Source: Chloroflexota bacterium
Lineage (GTDB): Bacteria; Chloroflexota; Anaerolineae; Promineifilales; Promineifilaceae
Direction of reading: 5' to 3'
DNA: 21,997 nt
NCBI GenBank assembly: GCA_008501785.1
Contig: QQUD01000035.1
Span: 1 to 21,997 of the forward strand
Positions 8,178 to 14,993 of this stretch are shown here, in pieces. Each line of letters opens with the position of its first letter. Within the stretch, counting starts at the first letter, position 1. Made by a program: the position numbers and the translations under genes. Below the pieces are notes generated by a model that did not search any database, was not told where the DNA came from, and saw only the letters and a program-made list of their open reading frames with translations.

Positions 8178-9218
8178 ATGTTAACTTTCACCACGACACG
8201 GTCGTGGCTGGGGGGGGAGCCATCTTCTCAGTCCACGACGCAACGACACACAGTACTCTCTCGTTTTATTCACCATAAGCATTGGTTTTTAATCAATAGC
8301 ATTACATTTTTTGTAAGTTTGGCGACTTTGATGGGCCTTTTAGGCCATCGGGGTTGGCTGTTTGATTTGTTGGGCCAGTTTCGTGTGCAATATTTGTTTG
8401 TTTTGGGTGGCCTGGTGCTGATTAGCCGGATGGGTCGGCAGCGTTTGCCGATGATGATGGCGCTCTTTTTTGCGCTGGTTAATTTGGGTATGCTGCTGCC
8501 GTATTGGACGCATTCGGCTGCGGCGGCCCCAGCGGATGCACCCACGTACCAGACGTTGATGATTAATGTGGGCTGGTGGAACGAGGAGTTTGATGCTGTT
8601 GCTGCGCTGATTGCAGAAACGGATGCTGATTTTGTGCTGCTGGAGGAGTTGTCTCCAGAGTGGATTGAGGCGTTAGATTATGTATTGGTCGAATATCCTT
8701 ACTCCAATCAAGCACAACGAGAAATTTTTCATAATTCAGTTCTGTACAGCCGGTTTCCGGTAGATAGTTTTGATTTGATGAAGGTTGAAGGAGTGAAACG
8801 GCCGTTTCTCTCCGCCCAAACCCATCTCGACGGACAAACTGTTACCTTACTAGGGGTGCATTCTATTTCACCTAAAAATTCAGATCGCTGGGCGCAACGA
8901 GACCTGCATCTGGCAGGGGTGGCGAATTACGCGGCGGCGTTGGATGGCCCGGTGCTACTGTTTGGTGATTTGAATGTAGCTTCGTGGTCGCCAAGTTTTG
9001 AGTCGTTTCGTGAAGTGGCGGGGTTGGAAAACGGCCGTTTTGGATTTGGCATTCAACCCACTTGGCCTGCACAATTCCCCCTGGTAGGAATCCCCATCGA
9101 TCACGTCTTGACCTCTCCTGAAATTGCGATTCACGATTTAACAACTGCCCTGTCAGTCGGGTCCGATCATTTGCCCGTGCTGTTCTCCTTTTCGGTGCTA
9201 ACGTCATCAACAAAATAA
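8178..9218 (+). CDS. Membrane-anchored endonuclease/exonuclease/phosphatase-family protein, copy 1
   Basis: 346 residues. Three hydrophobic segments (about 37-56, 70-84 and 92-110) form an N-terminal membrane anchor, followed by an Ala/Pro-rich linker and an EEP (DNase I-like) domain from 125. The metal and catalytic residues are present: Asn130, Glu157, His228, GDLN (263-266), IDH (307-309) and SDH (329-331). The family includes nucleases and phosphodiesterases; which bond is cut is not clear. With three helices the domain should lie outside the membrane. No Shine-Dalgarno is visible before ATG 8178, and a 7-bp hairpin (CCACGAC/GTCGTGG, 8191-8207) sits just inside the frame, so the true start is uncertain. 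The next gene is a paralogue in tandem. Confidence 0.85.
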   Translation: MLTFTTTRSWLGGEPSSQSTTQRHTVLSRFIHHKHWFLINSITFFVSLATLMGLLGHRGWLFDLLGQFRVQYLFVLGGLVLISRMGRQRLPMMMALFFALVNLGMLLPYWTHSAAAAPADAPTYQTLMINVGWWNEEFDAVAALIAETDADFVLLEELSPEWIEALDYVLVEYPYSNQAQREIFHNSVLYSRFPVDSFDLMKVEGVKRPFLSAQTHLDGQTVTLLGVHSISPKNSDRWAQRDLHLAGVANYAAALDGPVLLFGDLNVASWSPSFESFREVAGLENGRFGFGIQPTWPAQFPLVGIPIDHVLTSPEIAIHDLTTALSVGSDHLPVLFSFSVLTSSTK

Positions 9219-9247
9219 GCTCAAATTTAATAATGATTCACAATTGC

Positions 9248-9278
9248 CACAAAATACGTTACATTTTGTGAGGTTTTT
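9248..9278 (+). terminator. Weak terminator-like hairpin between the two EEP genes
   Basis: CACAAAAT (9248-9255) and ATTTTGTG (9263-9270) form an 8-bp A/T-rich stem with a 7-nt loop, followed after AGG by TTTTT (9274-9278). The low GC content makes it weak. It could lower read-through into the second paralogue. Confidence 0.4.
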
Positions 9279-9294
9279 ACACTGGAGCAAATGA

Positions 9295-10269
9295 ATGGAG
9301 CGGTTGAAGATGTTTATGTGGCCGTTGGCAATGACAATTTTAGCAATGGTAGGTTTCGCCACGATTGTGGGGTTTATTGGTGGGTGGGGTTGGTTGATGG
9401 AGCTAACCACTCATTTACGCTGGCAATATCTATTGGTGTTGGTTGGGCTGGTGATTATATTTATGGTTGGCAAGCGCCCGATGCCTGCCTTACTTTCGCT
9501 GCTGTTTGGTGCCATTAATTTGGCGGTGGTGCTGCCTTTGTATGTCGGCGGTGATTTTTCACCGGCTTCGACCGCAACGACTTATCGCGCTTTGATGCTG
9601 AATGTGCTGTGGGTAAATGAAGATGTTGACTCGGTGAAAACATTTATTCAGAAAACGAATGCAGATTTTGTGGTGCTGACGGAGGTTGTGCCTGCGTGGG
9701 AAGCGGAGTTGGCATCACTGCGTTCGATCTATCCGTATGGGGATGAGGTTGCCTATTTTCGGTCTTCTCATGGGGTGATGTTTTTCAGCCGGGTTCCATT
9801 GGTGGAGGGCAAGATTTTCCGGTTGCAGGATGGGGAACGGCCGTCTGTGGTCGCGCATCTTGATTTTCCAGACCGGCCGTTAACCGTGATCGGTATGCAT
9901 CCACCAGCCCCCGTTTCGCCAACCCGAATCAATTTACGCAATGAACAACTGGCCGCAATGGCCGAATTTGCCTCATCCCAAAATAATGCAGTGTTTTTGA
10001 TGGGTGATTTGAATATTACACCCTGGTCGCCATATTTTGCTGATTTTTTGGAAAAGAGTGGACTGCAAAACGGCCGTTCCGGCTACGGATTGCAAACCAC
10101 ATGGCCTGCCCAAATCCCGCTGATGCGTATCCCAATTGACCATGCGCTGGTATCACCAGAGATAATCATTCACGATTTTAAAGCGGGCCCAAATGTTGGC
10201 TCAGACCATTTGCCAATCATCATCGAATTTTCGATTCAGCCAGATAATGAGCGTTTGCTAGAATCCTGA
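9295..10269 (+). CDS. Membrane-anchored endonuclease/exonuclease/phosphatase-family protein, copy 2
   Basis: 324 residues, a tandem paralogue of the gene before it, 76 bp downstream. It has the same design: three hydrophobic helices (about 9-30, 43-58 and 64-84) and an EEP domain with Asn103, Glu130, His202, GDLN (237-240), IDH (281-283) and SDH (303-305). The blocks NADFVVL, DLNITPWSPYF, TTWPAQIPL, PIDHALVSPEI and GSDHLP match the first copy closely, while the stretch between Glu130 and His202 differs, as expected for a duplicated pair with changed substrate contacts. ATG 9295 has GGAG 8 nt before it; ATG 9310 is also possible. Related sequences are often annotated as YafD-like; the substrate is unknown. 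Confidence 0.85.
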   Translation: MERLKMFMWPLAMTILAMVGFATIVGFIGGWGWLMELTTHLRWQYLLVLVGLVIIFMVGKRPMPALLSLLFGAINLAVVLPLYVGGDFSPASTATTYRALMLNVLWVNEDVDSVKTFIQKTNADFVVLTEVVPAWEAELASLRSIYPYGDEVAYFRSSHGVMFFSRVPLVEGKIFRLQDGERPSVVAHLDFPDRPLTVIGMHPPAPVSPTRINLRNEQLAAMAEFASSQNNAVFLMGDLNITPWSPYFADFLEKSGLQNGRSGYGLQTTWPAQIPLMRIPIDHALVSPEIIIHDFKAGPNVGSDHLPIIIEFSIQPDNERLLES

Positions 10270-10349
10270 TGGCCCTCTTTTTGCGCTGCATCTGAATGTT
10301 GTTACACTTGCAATCCTTTTAAACTTTATATGATATTTTCAAAAGAAAT

Positions 10350-10445
10350 TGGACGCGAATTAACGCGGATTAACGCGGATTCCTCTCTCTTTTCTCTCTG
10401 TGCAACTCTGTGCGTTCTCTGTGTAACTCTGTGTCCCTCTTTCAC
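10350..10445. repeat. Intergenic tandem-word repeat before the oligopeptidase gene
   Basis: The word AACGCGGATT occurs twice at an 11-bp period (about 10361-10381), followed by a pyrimidine-rich run with four CTCTGTG words about 9-14 bp apart (about 10396-10437). The same CTCTGTG family lies before the gene at 5502. In both places the run ends just before the ribosome site of the next gene. Confidence 0.55.
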
Positions 10446-10462
10446 TGAAGGAAAAATTTGCC

Positions 10463-12259
10463 ATGACACAAAACGGAAAATTACCCCACTGGGATATGAG
10501 CAGCGTGTACCCTGGTATTGATTCACCTGAGTTTGAAGCTGGATTTCAATCGGTTACAGATGGCATTGATGAATTAGCTGTTTTTTTTGATGAACATGGG
10601 ATTGATCGGGTGGAAACGGCCGTTCTCGACCCCACTACCATCCAAACATTTGATACGCTCATCAATCAATTCAACGATCTTATGGACAGTTTCACAACGT
10701 TGTACACATATATTCACAGCTTCATTACAACCGATTCACGGAATACGGCTGCCCAGGCAAAAAATAGCGAACTGCAACCCTACATGGCGAAGATTTCTTT
10801 GTTGGGTACGCGGCTGACGGCGTGGTTGGGTTCGTTAGACGTGGATGGGTTGGTTGAGAAAACGGCCGTTGCCGCCGACCACGCCTTTGTGCTGCGACGT
10901 GCCCAAAAACAAGCCTTACATCTCATGTCTCCAATTGAAGAATCGTTAGCTGCAGAATTGAAGCTGACAGGTGGCAGCAGTTGGACGCGGATGTTCTCGA
11001 CATTCACATCACAACTTACGGTTGATGTTGAGCTGGATGGTGAGGTGCAGTCTTTGCCGTTAACGGCCGTACAAAACCTCTATTACCACAATGACCGCGA
11101 CGTACGGCGGCGGGCACATGAAGGGGTACTGGAGACGTTAAAAGCATCGTCTGTGCCAATTGCGGCAGCTTTGAACGCCATCAAAGGTGAAACGCTGGCT
11201 ATATCGCAGCGCCGTGGTTGGGATTCACCGTTAGACATGGTGCTGTTTGATAATGCCATTGATCGGGAAACATTAGACGCGATGATGACCGCGACTCGCA
11301 ATGCTTTTCCTGATTTTCGTCGTTATCTGAAAGCGCGGGCCAAGGCGTTAGATTTGCCTGTGTTGACCTGGTATGACCGGCTGGTGCCGTTGGGTGAAGG
11401 CAGCCAAAGTTGGGCATATGTCGATGCAACCCAGTTTGTGATCGAGCAATTTGGCACCTATTCTCCTAAAATGCAGGCGTTGGCGGAACGGGCATTTCGT
11501 GAGAATTGGATTGATGCCGAACCACGTGAAGGAAAGCGCGGCGGCGCTTTTTGTATGAATATTCAAGGTGAAGAGTCGCGGATTTTGTCGAACTTTGAGC
11601 CTGGGTTTACCAGTGTGGGCACATTAGCACATGAATTAGGTCACGCTTACCACAATCTCAATTTGGCGCATCGCACTGCCTTGCAGCGCTCCACGCCCAT
11701 GACGCTGGCAGAAACGGCCAGCACATTCTGTCAGAAAATTGTAGAAAATGCGGCATTGAGAACGGCCGATGCACAAGATCAGCTGATCATTCTCGATGGT
11801 TTGTTGGAATATGCAACGCGGGTTGTGCTTGGGACCTCCAGTAACTTTATGTTTGAGGAAAAGCTGTTCGAGAAACGCAGCCAGCGTGACCTATCTGTCG
11901 AAGAGCTGTGTGCGCTTGATGTAGAAACACAGCAGGCAGCGTCTGGCAATGCCATGGACCCAGAGAATCTGCACCCATATCGCTGGGCGTATGTGCCGCA
12001 TTATTATGTGGCCACGTTTTACAACTTTCCATATACGTTTGGTCTACTCTTTGGACTGGGACTCTATGCACAATATCAAAATAACCCAGAGCCTTTTATT
12101 GCAGGGTATGATGATTTGCTATCATCAACGGGCATGAGTGAAGCAGCCGAATTGGCGGCCCATTTTGGCATTGATGTACGTGAGCCTGCTTTTTGGGAGG
12201 CAAGTCTGGATGTGCTGCGGGGTGATATTGACCGATTTGTTGCGTTAGTGGATGGCTAG
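10463..12259 (+). CDS. pepF: M3-family oligoendopeptidase (PepF-like)
   Basis: A zinc metallopeptidase of 598 residues, the usual length for PepF-type enzymes, which cut short peptides in the cytoplasm. The zinc motif is HELGH (390-394) with the third ligand Glu417 in TLAETAS. The N-terminal half (residues 1-200) is the helical domain of oligoendopeptidase F. Late residues such as PHYYVATFYNFPYTFG and DVEEPAFW-like DVREPAFWEASLD are typical of the family. There is no signal peptide. AAGGAAAAA lies 8-10 nt before the ATG. It is followed by a strong terminator. A role in recycling peptides brought in by family 5 transporters is possible but not shown by the sequence. Confidence 0.92.
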   Translation: MTQNGKLPHWDMSSVYPGIDSPEFEAGFQSVTDGIDELAVFFDEHGIDRVETAVLDPTTIQTFDTLINQFNDLMDSFTTLYTYIHSFITTDSRNTAAQAKNSELQPYMAKISLLGTRLTAWLGSLDVDGLVEKTAVAADHAFVLRRAQKQALHLMSPIEESLAAELKLTGGSSWTRMFSTFTSQLTVDVELDGEVQSLPLTAVQNLYYHNDRDVRRRAHEGVLETLKASSVPIAAALNAIKGETLAISQRRGWDSPLDMVLFDNAIDRETLDAMMTATRNAFPDFRRYLKARAKALDLPVLTWYDRLVPLGEGSQSWAYVDATQFVIEQFGTYSPKMQALAERAFRENWIDAEPREGKRGGAFCMNIQGEESRILSNFEPGFTSVGTLAHELGHAYHNLNLAHRTALQRSTPMTLAETASTFCQKIVENAALRTADAQDQLIILDGLLEYATRVVLGTSSNFMFEEKLFEKRSQRDLSVEELCALDVETQQAASGNAMDPENLHPYRWAYVPHYYVATFYNFPYTFGLLFGLGLYAQYQNNPEPFIAGYDDLLSSTGMSEAAELAAHFGIDVREPAFWEASLDVLRGDIDRFVALVDG

Positions 12260-12270
12260 AAAAATTAAAG

Positions 12271-12315
12271 ATGGCGCGTTCAGCCACTGCTGCGACGCGC
12301 CATTCTTTTCTATTT
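12271..12315. terminator. Bidirectional terminator between convergent genes
   Basis: ATGGCGCGT (12271-12279) and ACGCGCCAT (12295-12303) form a perfect 9-bp GC-rich stem. The plus strand continues as TCTTTTCTATTTTT, and the minus strand continues CTTTAATTTTT, so it can stop both pepF and the convergent secreted-protein gene, whose stop codon lies inside the T-rich tail. Confidence 0.85.
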
Positions 12316-13386
12316 TTGTATGATCGGTACGTAAATTTTCTTTACATCTCCGTAATAGGCTTGAACCAAAACTGGCTGCTCAAAATTTAACTCATTCCCA
12401 TCACTCGCTGAAAAATCTATCTGCCCTTGCTGCCATCCCGCTGTCAGATTGTTTTTGATGATTGAGACAGTTGGATGTTGACTGAGACTGCCGCTGCCTA
12501 GTGAAAGACTCAACCAGGAGGGGATATTTGCTGCTGTCCAATTGAGAGAAGACGCTCCCCCAAGTGTGATGGTGGTGGATTGGGTGATGGTGTCAGCGAG
12601 ATCGACCATGAATGTGACTTGGGTGGGGCTGGCTGTAAACGTGGGAAGTTCGGGAATATCTGCTTGCAACATGTCAAATGCGCCGCTTCCCGGCTGATAA
12701 TCCACAAAAACAACAGATTTGATTTTGTCCCAATCGACAGTAGTGAGTTCACCTGTTGTTAGGGTAAAGGTTCTTGTCTCTCCATTTGCCAAGGAGGGGG
12801 TGATGGAGGTGTAAACGGCCGTTCTCACATACCGACCCGTTAATAAGATTTGATTTTCTTCATACACAACAGCATGCACAGTAGCAGAATTGCTAGATGA
12901 TAGTGACGTGCCACTTTGATTTGTGACTTGTATTTCAAATTCCAATGTGTTGCCGACGCGCCTGTATTGAGAAACAATCTCTGCTTGTGGCGGGCGAGTT
13001 AGCTCAGCATCGACCATTGCTTTATAGGTCGTGTAAAAGCTAACACTCCCATTGCTAATTTGATTGCCACTACTGACCATCATGAATGGCAAATAGGCTG
13101 ACCCGGTGCCGGGATAAGCAGCCCACCATCGATTATAACGAGCACCTACAGGGTTATAAACATCTTGTTCTAAAAAAAGAACGGGTTGACCGGCATATTC
13201 TTGAGCAAGTTGATCTATCGCCAGACCGGCGTTTCGAATAGTGGGTCAAGAAGAAGCAAACATAAAACTTTCAAATACAACGAGCCTTTCGGTTGTTGTG
13301 GCTGGTGCAGCATTGAGTTGCTGTGACTGAACGATGGAAATGAGGATCGCAAAGATGATAAGATTGAATACAATTAATCGACGCAC
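12310..13386 (-). CDS. Probable selenoprotein: secreted thioredoxin-fold protein with in-frame TGA (Sec47)
   Basis: The minus-strand frame runs 358 residues from GTG 13386, interrupted only by TGA at 13248-13246 (codon 47). GGGAGG lies 6 nt before the GTG. Residues 1-28 are a signal peptide. Residues 34-110 look like a thioredoxin fold: RLVVFESF (strand), FASS-U-PTIRNAGLAIDQLA (active site and helix), PVLFLEQDV (strand) and YLPFMMV, a cis-Pro-like position. The U falls where WCxxC proteins have the first Cys; the second Cys is Ile. The middle has Ig-like strands; residues about 260-340 resemble a BACON-like repeat (PSWLSLSLGSGSL); the tail IYVPIIQK resembles a Chloroflexota secreted-protein ending. 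An SECIS-like hairpin follows the TGA. The alternative is a nonsense mutation in an Omp28/thioredoxin-like pseudogene, but the frame is open for 311 codons afterwards. One AACGGCCGTT is inside. Confidence 0.7.
13215..13248 (-). promoter_or_regulatory. SECIS-like hairpin directly after the in-frame TGA
   Basis: Read on the minus strand, TGA (13248-13246) is followed by 18 nt and then GGTCT (13227-13223). GGTCT is the loop of a 4-bp GC stem, CGCC (13231-13228) and GGCG (13222-13219). Below a 6-nt one-sided bulge, CTAT (13241-13238) pairs with ATAG (13218-13215). Bacterial SECIS elements lie at this distance and carry GGU in the apical loop, where SelB binds; the E. coli fdhF element has the same GGUCU after 18 nt, as I recall it. 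Confidence 0.65.
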
Positions 13387-13542
13387 TGTAGACCTCCCTC
13401 AAGTAAAACACAAGAAAAATAATAATAGAATAATAGTTTAGACGAGAAATATTGGTATTGATCAGTGGGTAAAATACTTATAACGCTATGATGTTTGTCA
13501 TATTAGGTGTTGAGCTATAAAGTAAGGATTGGAGGTTTGTTG

Positions 13543-14247
13543 ATGGATTCATTGCCACAATTGCATGCAGAGATGAAAATGTGTCAGCGTTGCTTAGAAG
13601 CGGGACATGAGATTGTGCCTGGGGCGATTTTTCGGGGGGGACCTGCGGCGCGGGTGCTGTTGATTGGGCAAGCTCCTGGTGTGACGGAGGTGGTGGCAAA
13701 ACGGCCGTTTAACGCCTCTAGCGGTCGCCGCCTGTTCCAATGGCTGGGTGAAGCGGGTTGGGACGAAGATGCGTTTCGGGAGCGGCATTATATGACGGCC
13801 GTTACCAAATGCTACCCAGGCAAAGGCAAGAATGGCAAAGGGGATCGCGTGCCCAGCAAGGCCGAACAAGCGCTCTGTCGCCCGTTTTTAGAACGTGAAA
13901 TTGCGTTAGTAAATCCACAAGTGATGATTTTGGTGGGAGGATTGGCGATTAAGCTGCTGTTTCCGAAAAATGCGAAATTGACGGAGGTGATTGGAACGGC
14001 CGTTTACTTTCCCCCAGAATCGCTCTCAAATCCGGTCAACTTAAATTTTGAAGATGCCGAATGGTTAAAGGGTAAATCTCTCAATTTCCAATCTCAAATT
14101 GCTGCGGTGAGAGGAAACGGCCGTTGGGTCATCCCCTTACCCCATCCTTCAGGAGCCAGCCTCTGGCCCAACAAACCCCAAAACAAACAACTCATCACCC
14201 AAGCCGTTACCCTGCTCAACATTCTCCGTAAATCTCTCAATCTCTAA
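13543..14247 (+). CDS. Uracil-DNA glycosylase, Fe-S (family 4/5-like)
   Basis: 234 residues from ATG 13543, chosen because GGAGG lies 7 nt before it; an upstream ATG at 13507 has no ribosome site. Motif 1 is LLIGQAPGVTE, with RPFNASSGRRLFQWL after it, and motif 2 is HPSGASLWPN. Four cysteines (CQRC near the N-terminus, TKCYPG and ALCRPF) are placed as the [4Fe-4S] ligands of family 4 and 5 enzymes. It should remove uracil from DNA as the first step of base-excision repair. GQAPG differs from the family 4 GEAPG, so a sub-family close to UdgX or the UDG-like group is possible. The gene is divergent from the selenoprotein candidate. It holds three AACGGCCGTT and one further ACGGCCGT. Confidence 0.85.
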   Translation: MDSLPQLHAEMKMCQRCLEAGHEIVPGAIFRGGPAARVLLIGQAPGVTEVVAKRPFNASSGRRLFQWLGEAGWDEDAFRERHYMTAVTKCYPGKGKNGKGDRVPSKAEQALCRPFLEREIALVNPQVMILVGGLAIKLLFPKNAKLTEVIGTAVYFPPESLSNPVNLNFEDAEWLKGKSLNFQSQIAAVRGNGRWVIPLPHPSGASLWPNKPQNKQLITQAVTLLNILRKSLNL

Positions 14248-14505
14248 ATCTCTTTCTTCCTCTGCGTTCTCTGCACCCGCAGCGGTCAATTTCTTATCGA
14301 AATACAAATCGTCAGAAAGCCTGCATACAATCTAGGACATTGGTACTATCACGATGAATCGAATCCATCAGCAGTACCGGTGTTTTCATCATCATTTGTT
14401 GCGACAAAACATGTGTAGGGGCATGGCGACAGATTATTAGCCTGGCAATAACATTAGAGAAAAAGATAAACGTTATTGTCAGGCATATTAAGGTAGAAAA
14501 AGTTT
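14248..14505. other. Intergenic region with CTCTGCG words and a 13-bp inverted repeat
   Basis: The first part (14250-14280) has TTCCTCTGCGTTCTCTGC, a short copy of the pyrimidine-rich repeat seen before 5502 and 10463. Near the next gene, GCCTGGCAATAAC (14440-14452) and GTTATTGTCAGGC (14472-14484) are complementary over 13 positions with one G-U pair, 22 bp before the start of the HisKA-like gene. This may be an operator or an mRNA hairpin. I see no gene here. Confidence 0.45.
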
Positions 14506-14856
14506 ATGGAAAGGTTAGAAGAAAACACCGCACTCACACAATCATTGAGCACGGACGTCGCTTTAGCGACAGACCTTGGTGCATTAAAGCGATTGAGAAA
14601 TGAAATTGAAGATACACGCTCAACGATTCTAGCCTCTCAATCATTGTGGCCGACAGCAGGCGATTTACTAAACTCATTGCAGCACGATTTGCGTACTCAA
14701 GTAGGCAATATCTTGGCTTGTGTGTTTTTGTTAGAAACAGAACATGCTCTCTCAAACTCTCAAACAGAATTGATCAGCATCGTCGAGCAATCTGCCGACA
14801 AAATCTTGTCTAAACTAGAAGAAACCCGCGAAGCTCAAACCCGCGTCAGATGTTGA
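14506..14856 (+). CDS. Stand-alone HisKA-like (DHp) domain protein
   Basis: 116 residues, all helical in character. The first 45 residues look like a coiled coil (LGALKRLRNEIEDTRSTIL). Residues 52-105 resemble the dimerisation and phosphoacceptor domain of histidine kinases: LLNSLQHDLRTQVGNI, with His60, Asp61, Arg63 and Thr64 in the place of the H-box (usual HELRTPL), and a second helix LISIVEQSADKILSKLEE. The Pro after RT is Gln. There is no ATP-binding domain here or next to it; the downstream gene is Lon on the other strand. It could be a phosphotransfer protein, a kinase inhibitor or a kinase remnant. The ribosome site (AAGG, 12 nt before the ATG) is weak. Confidence 0.6.
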   Translation: MERLEENTALTQSLSTDVALATDLGALKRLRNEIEDTRSTILASQSLWPTAGDLLNSLQHDLRTQVGNILACVFLLETEHALSNSQTELISIVEQSADKILSKLEETREAQTRVRC

Positions 14857-14921
14857 TCTTTCCCTCGTAAACCCGTTGAATTGATAATTATTGAGTCATA
14901 TTAAAAATTAGGTTACGCAAA

Positions 14922-14962
14922 TAAAAACACCGCTCCATGAGAAATGGGCGGTGTTCTTTATT
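14922..14962. terminator. Bidirectional terminator between the HisKA-like gene and lon
   Basis: AACACCGC (14926-14933) pairs with GCGGTGTT (14948-14955), extended by CCA/TGG with one bulge. The minus strand after the stem reads TTTTTATTT, so it is a good terminator for lon. The plus side reads CTTTATT, a weaker tail for the HisKA-like gene. Confidence 0.8.
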
Positions 14963-14993
14963 CTGAGAGGCCGATTTTATAGCGTTTCCGGCC

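Noticed and set aside
12310..13092. Annotation as a shorter 260-residue protein starting at 13092
   Set aside because: The start would be a TTG in the middle of a thioredoxin-like domain with no ribosome site; the frame continues upstream through one TGA to a signal peptide and GGGAGG.
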